Shown one piece after another: positions 36,338 through 46,318 of a stretch of 64,000 nucleotides of DNA (position 1 is the stretch's first letter; every line of letters starts with the position of its first letter). The DNA is taken from contig CP129481.1 in NCBI GenBank assembly GCA_030583905.1, forward strand, positions 930,001-994,000, written 5' to 3'. The position numbers and the translations under genes were made by a program. The notes under the pieces are model-generated. The model saw only the letters and a list, made by a program, of their open reading frames with translations. It made no database searches and had not been told where the DNA came from. This stretch comes from Anaerolineales bacterium. Lineage in GTDB: Bacteria > Chloroflexota > Anaerolineae > Anaerolineales > Villigracilaceae.

Positions 36338-38008
36338 ATGACCTACCGACGCTTCAAATACGAAAGCCTGCTCTACCTGCTGGCGTTTCTCATTGCCATC
36401 ACACTGCGCTTCATCCAGCTCGGCGCCATGCCCCTAGCCGACGCCGAAGCCGCCCCCGCCTTGCAGGCGCTCCGTCTCTCACAGGGCGAAAATCCCGCGC
36501 TCGCCCCGCACCCCTTTTACATCCTTTTCACCTCGGTGCTTTTCTTCCTCTACGGCGGTGGGACGGATTTCCTCGCCCGCTTCATCCCCGCCCTGACCGG
36601 GAGCCTGCTGGTTTTCGCGCCTCTCCTCTTCGACAACCGCATCAAACCCCGCCCGGGCTTGCTTCTCGCCTTCTTCCTTGCCCTCGACCCGGGCTTGGTC
36701 GCCATCTCCCGCCAAGCCGCCAGCCCGATCCTCGCGATCACATTTTTGATCTTCACATTCGGCTTCCTGAACAAAAACCGATCCCTGCTTGCAAGCATCT
36801 TTGCCGCCCTCACCCTCCTCAGCGGACCGCCCATCTGGCTCGGTATGCTCGGGCTTGGCATCGCATGGATGATCTTTCAGATATTCAATCGCTCCAAGGT
36901 CAGCCTCTTCAATGTCCAGTCTTTCAAGTTTTCCAATCTCATTCCATTTCTGATCGCATTTGTCGTTGCTGGTACGCTCTTCTCCAGCGCCCCCAGCGGG
37001 ATCGGCGCAGCCTTTGCATCCATCCCTGCCTTTATCAACGGGTGGCTGAATCCCTCCGATGTAACCCCGGGCAGGATTCTCCTGTCGATCCTTATCTATC
37101 AACCGTTCATTCTCGTTTTGGCTGTCATCGCTCTGATACGCGGTTGGATGAGAGGCATTCAGCGCATCATCTTTTTGAGCATCTGGCTGCTCGTATCCCT
37201 TCTACTCGTCATCTTCCTGCCCTCCCGCCAGGTCGCCGACCTCGCATGGACGCTGATCCCGCTCAGTGTGCTTGCATCCCTTGAATTTGCCCGCAGCTTC
37301 AATATATTCCCCGAAGAACGCAGGGAAGTGGCGGGCGTCGTGTTGCTCACTGTCTTTATCTGGGTCTTCGCCTGGATGGGTTTTTCCGGCATGATCTGGT
37401 TCCCATCAGATTCGCAGGAGTACATCCTGCGTTTGTGGATGTTCGTCGGCTCGTTGGTGCTGCTTGTCCTCAGTCTGCTACTCGTGGCAGCGGGCTGGTC
37501 AGTCCGTACGGCGCGTTTCGGCGGCATATGGGGGCTTGCGATTGCGCTCGGCGCGCTCAGCCTGAGCGGAGCGTTCGGCTCTGCCGGTCTGCGCGGATCC
37601 AACTTTCCGGAACTCTGGTGGCTGCCCTCTGCGCCGGCACAGGCGGACTTGTTGCGTGCCACGGTGCGTGAAGTCTCCGAATTCGGCGTGGGACATGATA
37701 CCTCCGCGCCGGTTGTCATAGCCGGTTTGAACTCCCCGTCCCTTGAATGGACGTTGCGTGAACATAATGTAAGAGTGGTGGGTTCGTTGGATGCATCCAG
37801 CGCGCCGGAATTTGTCGTTACTCCCTTTGAAACGGACCCCGTCCTCGTTGCAGGCTACCGTGGACAGGATTTCACCTGGCGGCAGACTCCCCTGTGGGTC
37901 GGCGCTGATCCGGGCACATGGTTCCGCTGGATTGCATTGCGCGACATGCCGCAATACGGTGAGACCATCATTCTCTGGGCGCGCGATGACCTGTTCCTCG
38001 ACAGATAA
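36338..38008 (+). CDS. GT-C-like membrane protein, probable glycosyltransferase
   Basis: A 556-residue protein with about 11 membrane helices and a C-terminal soluble domain of about 130 residues. The first outer loop (MPLADAEAAPALQALRLSQG) aligns in place with the acid-containing loop of ArnT-type enzymes. ARFIPALTGSLLVFAPLL is the usual following helix. Identity to named families is low by eye, so the catalytic role is inferred from fold and position. Confidence 0.65.
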   Translation: MTYRRFKYESLLYLLAFLIAITLRFIQLGAMPLADAEAAPALQALRLSQGENPALAPHPFYILFTSVLFFLYGGGTDFLARFIPALTGSLLVFAPLLFDNRIKPRPGLLLAFFLALDPGLVAISRQAASPILAITFLIFTFGFLNKNRSLLASIFAALTLLSGPPIWLGMLGLGIAWMIFQIFNRSKVSLFNVQSFKFSNLIPFLIAFVVAGTLFSSAPSGIGAAFASIPAFINGWLNPSDVTPGRILLSILIYQPFILVLAVIALIRGWMRGIQRIIFLSIWLLVSLLLVIFLPSRQVADLAWTLIPLSVLASLEFARSFNIFPEERREVAGVVLLTVFIWVFAWMGFSGMIWFPSDSQEYILRLWMFVGSLVLLVLSLLLVAAGWSVRTARFGGIWGLAIALGALSLSGAFGSAGLRGSNFPELWWLPSAPAQADLLRATVREVSEFGVGHDTSAPVVIAGLNSPSLEWTLREHNVRVVGSLDASSAPEFVVTPFETDPVLVAGYRGQDFTWRQTPLWVGADPGTWFRWIALRDMPQYGETIILWARDDLFLDR

Positions 38009-38032
38009 TACAAGGTGGTTTCAATAACTATT

Positions 38033-38728
38033 ATGACAAAAACATTTCCACCCTCCATCATCACGCTGGATGGTCCAGCCGCCTCGGGGAAGTCCACGAT
38101 TGGGCGAAAACTTGCCGACACGCTTGGGTATTTGTTCTTTGATACCGGCATCATGTACCGCGCCGTCACATGGATCGCCATACAGTGTGACATGGACCTG
38201 AACGACGGAATCACATTGACCGCACTGGCGGAAAACGCTCACATTGACATACGCCCGCCCTCAAAAAATGACGGGCGCGCCTGTGATGTGATCATCGCCG
38301 AAAAGGACGTCACCTGGGAGATGCGCAGCGGCGAAGTCGATGCGAACGTCTCGGTCGTCTCCGCTTATGCGGGTGTACGCAAGGCACTGACCGAACAACA
38401 GCGCCGCATTGGTCTGCGCGGCAAGGTGGTCATGGTCGGCAGGGACATTGGCACGGTCGTCCTGCCGGAAGCGGATCTGAAGATCTACCTCGATGCGAGC
38501 GCCGAGGAACGCGCCAGACGCCGTTATGACGAGATCATCGCGCGCGGCGAACAGTCAAATTATGACGAGATCCTGAAAAAAATGATCGAGCGCGACCGCA
38601 TCGACTCCACCCGTGCAGTGGCTCCACTGCGTCCCGCCGACGACGCCGTCATCATCGACTCGGACAAAATGGACGCCGAACAGGTCTTTGAGCACGTACT
38701 GAAGTTGTGCAAACAGACTGTTTCCTGA
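38033..38728 (+). CDS. cmk: Cytidylate kinase
   Basis: Phosphorylates CMP/dCMP, 231 residues. The P-loop is LDGPAASGKST near residues 11-21. DTGIMYRAVTW and VVMVGRDIGTVVLPEADLKIYLDAS are hallmarks. ATG at 38033 is favoured; a GTG at 38015 is possible. It is followed by a terminator and then plsC. Confidence 0.95.
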   Translation: MTKTFPPSIITLDGPAASGKSTIGRKLADTLGYLFFDTGIMYRAVTWIAIQCDMDLNDGITLTALAENAHIDIRPPSKNDGRACDVIIAEKDVTWEMRSGEVDANVSVVSAYAGVRKALTEQQRRIGLRGKVVMVGRDIGTVVLPEADLKIYLDASAEERARRRYDEIIARGEQSNYDEILKKMIERDRIDSTRAVAPLRPADDAVIIDSDKMDAEQVFEHVLKLCKQTVS

Positions 38729-38736
38729 ACATATTC

Positions 38737-38771
38737 TCCGCAGATTTGCATATGATCTGCGGATTTTCTTT
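38737..38771 (+). terminator. Terminator after cmk
   Basis: TCCGCAGAT / ATCTGCGGA stem, nine-base loop, then TTTTCTTT. It lies only six bases before the plsC ATG, so plsC may depend on readthrough or start within it. Confidence 0.7.
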
Positions 38772-38776
38772 ATCTC

Positions 38777-39505
38777 ATGTCCAATCCGCCGAAACCCGTC
38801 ACAGAAGTATGGAAGCCCGAACTGGTGCGCCTGCCGCAACTCACGCCCGCGCGCCGTTCCTTCCGCGCATTTGCGCACGGATTATTGAAACTCGTCGCGA
38901 AAGTTTGCCTGAACATAACCGTACAGGGACTGGAAAATTTCCCCAAAACAGGACCTGTGCTGGTGGTCATCAACCATCTTGGCGATGCCGACACGCCAGC
39001 CATCATCTCACAACTGCCAGCCCCTCCGGATGCGCTCGGCAAGATCGAATTGTACGATTTCCCCATCCTTGGCAGGCTGATGGACTGGTACGGCGTCATC
39101 TGGCTGCACCGCGGACGCCCCGACAAACGCGCTTTGCGCGCCGCTCTCGACGGGTTGGCGGAAGGACGCGTGATCGTGATCGCCCCGGAGGGACGATATT
39201 CCCTGACTGGCGCACTGGAAGAAGGCACGGGCGGCGCGGCGTTTCTGGCATATAAGTCAGGCGCGCCGATCCTGCCAATTGCCGTTTCCGGAACGGAAAA
39301 TGAGAGCGTTTATGGTCATTTGAAGCGGTTTCGGCGGGCTCCGGTTCAGGTTCGGGCGGGGAAAACCTTCAAATTGGAGCAGCAGGCAGGGGCGCGGCAG
39401 GAAGCGATCGGTCGGGGGACGCGTCAGATCATGGCGGCGCTGGCAGACCTCCTCCCAGAAAAATACCGCGCGGCATCCCCCGGGCAAAAACCGACAATCT
39501 TGTAA
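38777..39505 (+). CDS. plsC: 1-acyl-sn-glycerol-3-phosphate acyltransferase (PlsC-like)
   Basis: A 242-residue protein. The HX4D acyltransferase motif is in VVINHLGDADTP near residue 60, and the second motif reads APEGRYS near 135. It would make phosphatidic acid, or acylate another lysolipid. It has no long hydrophobic N-terminus, only a moderate helix. It is the last gene of the plus-strand envelope cluster. Confidence 0.87.
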   Translation: MSNPPKPVTEVWKPELVRLPQLTPARRSFRAFAHGLLKLVAKVCLNITVQGLENFPKTGPVLVVINHLGDADTPAIISQLPAPPDALGKIELYDFPILGRLMDWYGVIWLHRGRPDKRALRAALDGLAEGRVIVIAPEGRYSLTGALEEGTGGAAFLAYKSGAPILPIAVSGTENESVYGHLKRFRRAPVQVRAGKTFKLEQQAGARQEAIGRGTRQIMAALADLLPEKYRAASPGQKPTIL

Positions 39506-39535
39506 AGTAGCATCCTTGCGTGTAAGCATTTAAGC

Positions 39536-39541
39536 TATAAT
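39536..39541 (+). promoter_or_regulatory. -10 box eight bases before the sensor kinase start
   Basis: TATAAT ends eight bases upstream of ATG 39550 and no Shine-Dalgarno is present. The best -35-like match (TTGCGT) is only 14 bases away. This is consistent with a leaderless mRNA. Confidence 0.5.
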
Positions 39542-39549
39542 TTGCGAAA

Positions 39550-42500
39550 ATGGAATTCATCTTTACGCTCCTCGGCGGTATCGTTTTTCCGGCTCCGCCC
39601 ACCCCGGCAGGTTGGCTCGTTTGGGTGGCTTTGCTGGGATCTCTGGTGTATGTGCTGGTTGGGCAACGCCCGCGCCAGCTTGTCTGGGGACGCGGATGGG
39701 GGCTTTTTCTCGTTCTGTTTGTTCTGATCCCGCTTGCGGCTTTATTTATCGGAATACGCCTGACCTCCGCTTCCGCCCGACCTCTGCCCGGGTTGCCCGC
39801 CGATGCGCCTGGTTCCGCGCTGATGGTTTTCTCCGCCATTCCCTGGCTTTTGGGGGGCGGCTTCCTTGGTCCGATTGGTGGGGCGGTTTTGGGAGCTTTT
39901 TCAGGTCTTTTACGCGGCGCATGGAATAGTTATACGCTTTTCTCGATGCTCGAACTGGCATTTTTTGGCGCATGGTTCTCGATGAATACGCGTCAACGTT
40001 ATCGCACGCCCGCATATCGTCTGTTGCGCCAGCCTTTGGTGGGCGCGTTGTTGTTGATCCCCTTTCATCTGATATTTTTCATCCTGAGCGCGTTATTTAC
40101 GCAGTGGAGTTTGGGGGCTTCCGCGCCTGTCACTGCGCGGTTGGATTTTGCGTTGAGCAATGCAGGCATCGTAACTCTTGCCTTCGGCGGTGAAATGCTG
40201 ATCGGCGGCATTGTCGCGCAGATCGTTTCGATGGCGTTCCCTGCCATGTGGGGGGGCAAACAGTCCATCCTTCAGCCTTCACCGGGCGAGAAAAGCCTCG
40301 AAACGCGCTTTATGTACGCCGCCGGTACGTACATCTTTTTGCTGTTGCTGACCTTGCTTGTTGGAGATTGGGTCGTGGCGGGACGCGCCGCGCGTGAAAT
40401 GCTGGAGGACCGCCTTGCCAGCACGGGTAAGTCGGCGTCACAAAGTGTGCCCTTCTTCCTTGAAACCGGTCAGAACCTTAGCGTGCAGCTTGCGTCCGAT
40501 TCGCACTTGCTTGAATCAAGCGGCGAGGAACTTCGCTCCATCATCGGTTCCCGCATGCAGGCGGTTCCATATTTCGATCAATTCATCGTGTTGGATGCTG
40601 CCAGCCGCGTCATTTTGGCTAGTTATCCGGATTCTCCCGGCACAATCTCCCTGCATCCCAGCGAGGAGACGGGCATCCTACTGGCGACGAACGGCGTGCT
40701 GACCCAGATCTATTCCATCCCGCCTGTTTCGGTTACAGATACTTCGCGGGTGTCCTTTTTGGTTGCCATCGTGGAGCCCCCCGACCGCGTCGTTCGCGTG
40801 CTGATCGGGCGCACCACGCTTGAGTCAAATCCGCTCACCCTGCCGCTGATCGAGAGTTTGGATAATATGCGCGACCTGGACGGCGTTGGCATTCTGTTGG
40901 ACGAGAACGGTCGGGTGGTCTATCACTCGGATGCGACACAGGTCTTGTCCGCGTATGACGGCAGGACTGGAAGCGAAGCCTTCTTTTATGATGATACCGC
41001 TTCGGATGGTACGCGGCAGATGGTGTATTACCAGCCTGTAGTTGGGCGTCCATGGGCGATCGTGCTGAAGATACCCGCCCAGCGTGCCCAGCAGTTGGCG
41101 CTGAATATTGCCATGCCGCTTGCGCTGATGATCATTGTGCTTGCACTGGTGGCAATGGTCTCACTGCGGCTGGGTCTGCGCGTAGTGACAGGCTCTCTGC
41201 AAAGTCTTGCCGCCGAGGCGAATCGAATTGCGCAAGGCACCCTCGACCATCCGTTGCAGGTGACGGGCGAGGATGAAGTTGCAAAGTTGCGGCGTGCCTT
41301 TGAGCAGATGCGCGTCAGTTTACAGGCGCGGTTGGAAGAGATCAATCGTCTGTTGAAGGTCAGTCAGGGAGTGGCATCCAGCCTGGAGATGCAGGATGCG
41401 GTCAAGCCGGTGCTGGAGGCGATCCTTTCGACCGGGGCGAACTCTGTCCGCGTGGTGATCTCTCCGAGCATTCTTCCCGATACTTTTGTCGAATTGCCAT
41501 CCCGTTTTTCGGTGGGAGCCGCAAAAGATACTTATTCCCATCTCGATGATCAGATCCTGCACCTGGCACAGAGTCAGGAAAAGATCGTGCTTCCCAATTT
41601 GGGGCGCTCGCGTGAGTTTGATTTCGATCCGTCCATTCCCCAGCCGCTGGCTTTGCTGGCGGTTGCGCTGCGCCATGAGAACCGCTATTACGGTGTTGTG
41701 TGGGCTGGCTATGAACAGCCCCGCAAATTCGCGGATGCCGATGTCCGTTTTGTGACGACGCTGGCTGGTCAGGCGGCTCTGGCGGTGGCAAATGCACATC
41801 TCTTCTTGAACGTGGAAGCCTCGCGGAAACAACTGGAAGCGATCATCAATTCCACGCCGGACCCTGTGATCGTAACGGATCATCGCAACCGGTTGCTGCT
41901 TGCCAACCGTGCAGCAGCATCTGCGCTCGGACCGGCAGTGGATGATACTCAAAGCGGTATGGAAACCGAAAAGGTGATCAAACTCAAGCCGCTGTTGTCG
42001 CTGCTGCAAACTGCCACCACGGAACAGCGTACCACCGAGATCACGCTGGCGAACAAACGCACGTATCTTGCAACTGCTTCGCCCGTTACCATGGAAGGGA
42101 TGCACATCGGGCGCGTGTGCATCATGCGCGATGTGACGCACTTCAAAGAACTGGATACGATGAAATCGGAATTTGTGGCGACCGTCAGCCATGACCTGCG
42201 TTCCCCGCTGACGCTCATGCGCGGATATGCAACCATGCTCGATACGGTCGGCGAGTTGAACGAGCAGCAGCAGGGGTATGTGAAGAAGATCATTTCGGGC
42301 GTGGAGAATATGTCCCGCCTGGTCAACAATCTGCTTGACTTGGGACGCATTGAGATCGGCGTTGGCTTGCAGGTGGAGAACGTGACCGTGCTGGATATCA
42401 TCGAACGGGTTACCGGCGCGGTACAGTTGCAGGCGTCACAGAAAAACATCACATTGAGCGTCGAGCTTCCCAAGGATATGCCTCACGCTGTGGAAGCCGA

Positions 42501-42858
42501 CCAGGCGCTCCTGCATCAGGCGGTGTACAACCTCGTGGAAAACGCGATCAAGTACACGCCGGAGAATGGACGCGTTGTGATCCGAACGTTGTCCCAGCCG
42601 AATTATCTGATCTTTGCCATCGAAGATTCCGGTTTTGGGATTTCACCTGAGGATTTGCCGCGCCTGTTCGAGCGATTCTATCGCGGCAAACAGCGCGAAA
42701 CCCGCGCCCAGCCCGGCTCGGGTCTGGGACTTGCCATTGTGGAATCCATTGCCGAAAGCCATCGCGGACGTGTTTGGGTGGATAGCGAGGTCGGCAAGGG
42801 CAGTACGTTCTATCTGCAGATCCCCCTGAGCCAGCCCAAAGATTCCAAATCTTCCTAA
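39550..42858 (+). CDS. Hybrid-input sensor histidine kinase (TM, Cache-like, HAMP, GAF, PAS, HisKA, HATPase)
   Basis: A 1,102-residue protein. Helices at about 15-245 form a glycine-rich multi-span domain, followed by a membrane-flanked outer domain of about 230 residues (roughly 285-510). HAMP lies at about 540-600, GAF at 610-755, and PAS at about 765-870. The dimerisation box is ATVSHDLRSPLTLMRGY with His near 881. The N box is NLVENAIKYTPENG, and DSGFGISPEDLPRLFERFYRG and GSGLGLAIV complete the ATPase. No response regulator is adjacent. Confidence 0.93.
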   Translation: MEFIFTLLGGIVFPAPPTPAGWLVWVALLGSLVYVLVGQRPRQLVWGRGWGLFLVLFVLIPLAALFIGIRLTSASARPLPGLPADAPGSALMVFSAIPWLLGGGFLGPIGGAVLGAFSGLLRGAWNSYTLFSMLELAFFGAWFSMNTRQRYRTPAYRLLRQPLVGALLLIPFHLIFFILSALFTQWSLGASAPVTARLDFALSNAGIVTLAFGGEMLIGGIVAQIVSMAFPAMWGGKQSILQPSPGEKSLETRFMYAAGTYIFLLLLTLLVGDWVVAGRAAREMLEDRLASTGKSASQSVPFFLETGQNLSVQLASDSHLLESSGEELRSIIGSRMQAVPYFDQFIVLDAASRVILASYPDSPGTISLHPSEETGILLATNGVLTQIYSIPPVSVTDTSRVSFLVAIVEPPDRVVRVLIGRTTLESNPLTLPLIESLDNMRDLDGVGILLDENGRVVYHSDATQVLSAYDGRTGSEAFFYDDTASDGTRQMVYYQPVVGRPWAIVLKIPAQRAQQLALNIAMPLALMIIVLALVAMVSLRLGLRVVTGSLQSLAAEANRIAQGTLDHPLQVTGEDEVAKLRRAFEQMRVSLQARLEEINRLLKVSQGVASSLEMQDAVKPVLEAILSTGANSVRVVISPSILPDTFVELPSRFSVGAAKDTYSHLDDQILHLAQSQEKIVLPNLGRSREFDFDPSIPQPLALLAVALRHENRYYGVVWAGYEQPRKFADADVRFVTTLAGQAALAVANAHLFLNVEASRKQLEAIINSTPDPVIVTDHRNRLLLANRAAASALGPAVDDTQSGMETEKVIKLKPLLSLLQTATTEQRTTEITLANKRTYLATASPVTMEGMHIGRVCIMRDVTHFKELDTMKSEFVATVSHDLRSPLTLMRGYATMLDTVGELNEQQQGYVKKIISGVENMSRLVNNLLDLGRIEIGVGLQVENVTVLDIIERVTGAVQLQASQKNITLSVELPKDMPHAVEADQALLHQAVYNLVENAIKYTPENGRVVIRTLSQPNYLIFAIEDSGFGISPEDLPRLFERFYRGKQRETRAQPGSGLGLAIVESIAESHRGRVWVDSEVGKGSTFYLQIPLSQPKDSKSS

Positions 42859-42927
42859 AAATTGGATTTGTACTATAATCCGTCCCTGTGTCTTCTGTGG
42901 ACGGCTCTCTGCCGCCAAGTCGGTACT

Positions 42928-44904
42928 ATGGTCAATCAAAACGACAATCTGCAACAAACCCCAATCATTGAACGGACAACCGCTCATAAACCTCCGCGCA
43001 CATGGCGATCCTGGCTGATAGGTCGCCCGCTCTCCACCGCGGATGCGCCACACGAGACCATCGGCAAGATGGTCGGTCTGGCGGTCTTTGCCTCCGATGC
43101 GCTTTCCTCGAATGCGTATGCCACGCAGGAAATGATGGTGGTACTTGCCGCCGCCGGGACGATCGCCTTCGGATATGTGTTCCCGATCTCGCTGGCAATC
43201 GTCATCCTGCTTGCCATTGTTTCCATTTCCTACATCCAAGTCATTCACGCCTATCCTGATGGCGGCGGGGCGTATGTGGTTGCCCGGGATAATCTGGGTG
43301 AAATGGCTGGACTTGTCGCAGCCTCCTCCCTGTTGACAGATTACATCCTGACCGTCTCAGTGTCCATTTCTTCCGGTGTGGCGCAGATTGTTTCCGCGTA
43401 TCCCGCCTTGTATGAATACCGGGTGCTTCTGGCAGTGGCGTCTGTTTTTCTTATCATGCTCATCAACCTGCGCGGCGTGCGGGAGTCGGGTGTTGCCATC
43501 GCCGTGCCAAGCTTATCGTTCGTTGTCATCATGTTTGTGACGCTCGGCGCGGGCTTGTTCAAATACTTTAGTGGATCGCTGGGTTTGGTGGTGGACCCGC
43601 CTGAGATCCATGCGCACGGGATTACGTCCGTGCTCGGACCCCTGCTGATCCTGCATGCATTTTCCAGCGGCACCGCCGCACTGACAGGTATCGAAGCCAT
43701 CTCCAACGGTGTGACCGCCTTCAAGCAACCCCGCAGCAAAAATGCCGCCACCACCCTGTCATGGATGGGCTTCATATTGGCAAGCCTGTTTCTCGGTATT
43801 TCCTTCCTTGCCAGCCGTGTCGGGGCTGTTCCTTCCGAAGTGGAAACGGTCATTTCCCAGCTGGGACGAACCGTGTTCGGCGGTCAGGGAATAATGTATT
43901 TTGCCGTCATCCTTGGCACGACCATCATCTTGATCCTCGCCGCAAACACCGCCTTTGCAGGGTTTCCGCGTCTCGGCGCGCTGATGGCTGGAGATGGTTT
44001 CCTGCCGCGCCAGTTGACCTATCGCGGCAGCCGCCTCGTGTACTCGCGCGGAATTGTCGCACTGGCATTGCTCTCATCTCTTCTGATCATCATCTTCCAA
44101 GCCAGCGTCACGCGCCTCATCCCTTTGTACGCCATCGGCGTGTTCCTGTCCTTTACACTGGCACAATTTGGCATGGCGTTGCGTTGGCGGCGCAGCAGAC
44201 AAATCCACCCCGAACACGAGGGACATCAAAGTTCCCAGCGGATCACACGCCTCCGTTTTGACCGCTTGTGGCGGATCAAGATGGTCTTCAATGGATTTGG
44301 CGCGCTTTGTACCGCCTTGGTCATGGTCGTATTCGCAGTCACAAAATTCCGTGACGGCGCGTATGTAGTGCTGATCCTCATCCCGATCCTGATCTGGGCG
44401 CTGTGGTCGATCCACGGACATTACAAGAAACTCGCAAAAGAACTTTCCCTCGATAATTTCGGCACCATCCCGCCTCATACCATCCGCCACCGTGTCATTA
44501 TGCCGCTCAGCGGCGTGCATCAGGGGACGCTTTCCGCATTGCGTTACGCGCGCATGTTATCCGACGACGTCACTGCCGTGCATATCGTCATCGAACCCGA
44601 AGATGCGGAGAAGGTTCGTAAAAAATGGGAGACATGGGGCGAAGGCGTGCGTCTGGTCGTGCTGGATTCGCCCTACCGTCTCTTTGTGGAACCCCTGCTG
44701 GAATATATCTCCAGCATTGCGGAACAAAGACAGCCCGGCGAGACCATTACCGTCGTTGTGCCCGAATTCGTCTCGGACAAACGCTTTACCGCCGCCCTGC
44801 ACACCAACACCGCAAACATTTTACGCGACCAATTGAAACACCAACACGGCGTCGTGATCACGAATGTTCCCTACCATGTCCACGAAAAAGACAGCGGGCA
44901 TTAA
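42928..44904 (+). CDS. APC-superfamily permease, KimA/YdaO-like (probable potassium importer)
   Basis: A 658-residue protein. Twelve or so helices follow a cytosolic start. LAVFASDALSSNAYATQEMM near residue 55 is the signature region of KimA-type APC carriers. The C-terminal 180 residues are a soluble USP-like domain (RVIMPLSGVHQGTLSALRYARML). ATG 42928 is chosen; TATAAT lies about 50 bases upstream. Two TrkA-type proteins follow at once (12 bases, then 1 base), which supports potassium transport rather than amino-acid uptake. That ion specificity is inferred. Confidence 0.82.
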   Translation: MVNQNDNLQQTPIIERTTAHKPPRTWRSWLIGRPLSTADAPHETIGKMVGLAVFASDALSSNAYATQEMMVVLAAAGTIAFGYVFPISLAIVILLAIVSISYIQVIHAYPDGGGAYVVARDNLGEMAGLVAASSLLTDYILTVSVSISSGVAQIVSAYPALYEYRVLLAVASVFLIMLINLRGVRESGVAIAVPSLSFVVIMFVTLGAGLFKYFSGSLGLVVDPPEIHAHGITSVLGPLLILHAFSSGTAALTGIEAISNGVTAFKQPRSKNAATTLSWMGFILASLFLGISFLASRVGAVPSEVETVISQLGRTVFGGQGIMYFAVILGTTIILILAANTAFAGFPRLGALMAGDGFLPRQLTYRGSRLVYSRGIVALALLSSLLIIIFQASVTRLIPLYAIGVFLSFTLAQFGMALRWRRSRQIHPEHEGHQSSQRITRLRFDRLWRIKMVFNGFGALCTALVMVVFAVTKFRDGAYVVLILIPILIWALWSIHGHYKKLAKELSLDNFGTIPPHTIRHRVIMPLSGVHQGTLSALRYARMLSDDVTAVHIVIEPEDAEKVRKKWETWGEGVRLVVLDSPYRLFVEPLLEYISSIAEQRQPGETITVVVPEFVSDKRFTAALHTNTANILRDQLKHQHGVVITNVPYHVHEKDSGH

Positions 44905-44916
44905 GGAGTTATAAAC

Positions 44917-45582
44917 ATGAATTTTATCGTTGTGGGCTGCGGCAGGGTTGGATCGGAACTCGCCTATCGCCTCTTTCAAAATGGATATCAAGTGGTGGTG
45001 GTGGATACCAACCAGAAAGCCTTTAACCGCCTCCACCCGGACTTTCGAGGGCGCACTGTTGAAGGAGACTCTCTCTCCCCCGACACCTTGTCCCGCGCCG
45101 GCGCGGACAAGGCCGATGGCGTTGCCGTTGTCACCAGTTCCGATACGATGAACGCTGTCATAGGGCACACCATCCGCATGCATTATTCCAACGTGAAACA
45201 GGTCATCGTCCGCAATTACGATCCTGCCTTGCGCGAAATGCTCGAATCGTTCGGGTTGCAGATCGTCAGTTCCACATCTTGGGGCGCGGAACGTGTTCAG
45301 GAACTGCTGATCGACCCATCTTTCCGCGCCGTCTTTTCGGCGGGTAACGGCGAAGTGGAACTGTATGAGATGTATGTATCACCGAAATGGAACGGGATGA
45401 CCATCTCCAATTTGCTTGATGGATGCAGTAATACGGTCTGTGCGGCGCTTACCCGCGCCGGGCGCGCCGAGTTACCATCTCCCGACACCACCTTGCGGAC
45501 CGGCGACGTGCTCACTGTCAGCGCAACGCTCGAAGGTGTGAAAGCCTTGCGCGAAAAACTGCAGGAAGCGAAGGAGGCGTAG
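44917..45582 (+). CDS. TrkA-type RCK regulator of potassium transport (first)
   Basis: A 221-residue protein. An N-terminal Rossmann fold, FIVVGCGRVGSELAYRL, is followed by an acidic strand end (VVVVDTN) that suits NAD(H) binding. A TrkA-C-type domain lies at about 140-221. ATG is preceded by AAGGAG. It lies 12 bases after the KimA-like gene. Confidence 0.9.
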   Translation: MNFIVVGCGRVGSELAYRLFQNGYQVVVVDTNQKAFNRLHPDFRGRTVEGDSLSPDTLSRAGADKADGVAVVTSSDTMNAVIGHTIRMHYSNVKQVIVRNYDPALREMLESFGLQIVSSTSWGAERVQELLIDPSFRAVFSAGNGEVELYEMYVSPKWNGMTISNLLDGCSNTVCAALTRAGRAELPSPDTTLRTGDVLTVSATLEGVKALREKLQEAKEA

Positions 45583-45583
45583 C

Positions 45584-46264
45584 ATGTTCGTATTTATTGC
45601 CGGGGGCGGTCGCACTGGAGCCCAACTCGCCTCCCAATTGCTCGCTCAGGATTATCAAGTCCGGCTCGTGGAACACCGCCGTGAATTGTTGACCCATCTG
45701 CACCATGAACTGCCGACCGAGGTCATTTTTGAAGGACAGGCGACCGACCCTGCCGTACTTCGGCATGCCGGTCTTGAAAAGGCGAATGTACTTGTCGCCT
45801 GTACCAATGATGATGCCGCCAATCTCGTCTTGTGCTACCTCTCGCGGACGATGTTCAAGGTGCGGCGCACAGTGGCGCGCATCAACAATCCGCGCAATGC
45901 CTGGCTCTTCGATGAGAATTTCCACGTGGATGAAACCATCAACCAGGCGGACGTGATGGCGCACCTGATCCAGGAAGAAATGTCGCTTGGCGACATGATG
46001 ACCCTGCTAAAACTCCGCCGCGGACGCTACTCACTGGTGGAGGAGAAGGTTCCCCCCGGCGCCAAGGCGATCGGGATTCCGCTTAAGGATCTGGGGCTGC
46101 CCGATCAATGTGTGATCGCCGCCATCATCCGCAGGGGACAGGTCACCCTCCCGCGCGGCACGATGTCCCTTGAGGAAGCCGATGAAGTGCTTGCCGTCAC
46201 GGACGAGGAAGGCGCGAAACAATTGGAGAGATTGCTCGAACCACCGGATCGTTCCGTTCTGTAG
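45584..46264 (+). CDS. TrkA-type RCK regulator of potassium transport (second)
   Basis: A 226-residue protein with the same architecture: FIAGGGRTGAQLASQL Rossmann fold, then TrkA-C (about 150-226). It is only distantly similar to the 44917 product. One base separates the two genes, and GGAGG precedes the ATG. Paired RCK proteins often form hetero-octameric rings. Confidence 0.9.
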   Translation: MFVFIAGGGRTGAQLASQLLAQDYQVRLVEHRRELLTHLHHELPTEVIFEGQATDPAVLRHAGLEKANVLVACTNDDAANLVLCYLSRTMFKVRRTVARINNPRNAWLFDENFHVDETINQADVMAHLIQEEMSLGDMMTLLKLRRGRYSLVEEKVPPGAKAIGIPLKDLGLPDQCVIAAIIRRGQVTLPRGTMSLEEADEVLAVTDEEGAKQLERLLEPPDRSVL

Positions 46265-46265
46265 A

Positions 46266-46304
46266 AAAACGAAAACCCGATGCGAACGCATCGGGTTTTC
46301 GTTT
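46266..46304. terminator. Bidirectional terminator between the TrkA pair and the ABC genes
   Basis: A 17-base stem (AAACGAAAACCCGATGC and its complement) with a four-base loop, positioned between convergent genes. It has A/T runs on both sides. Confidence 0.9.
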
Positions 46305-46318
46305 AAGATGACGCTTTT

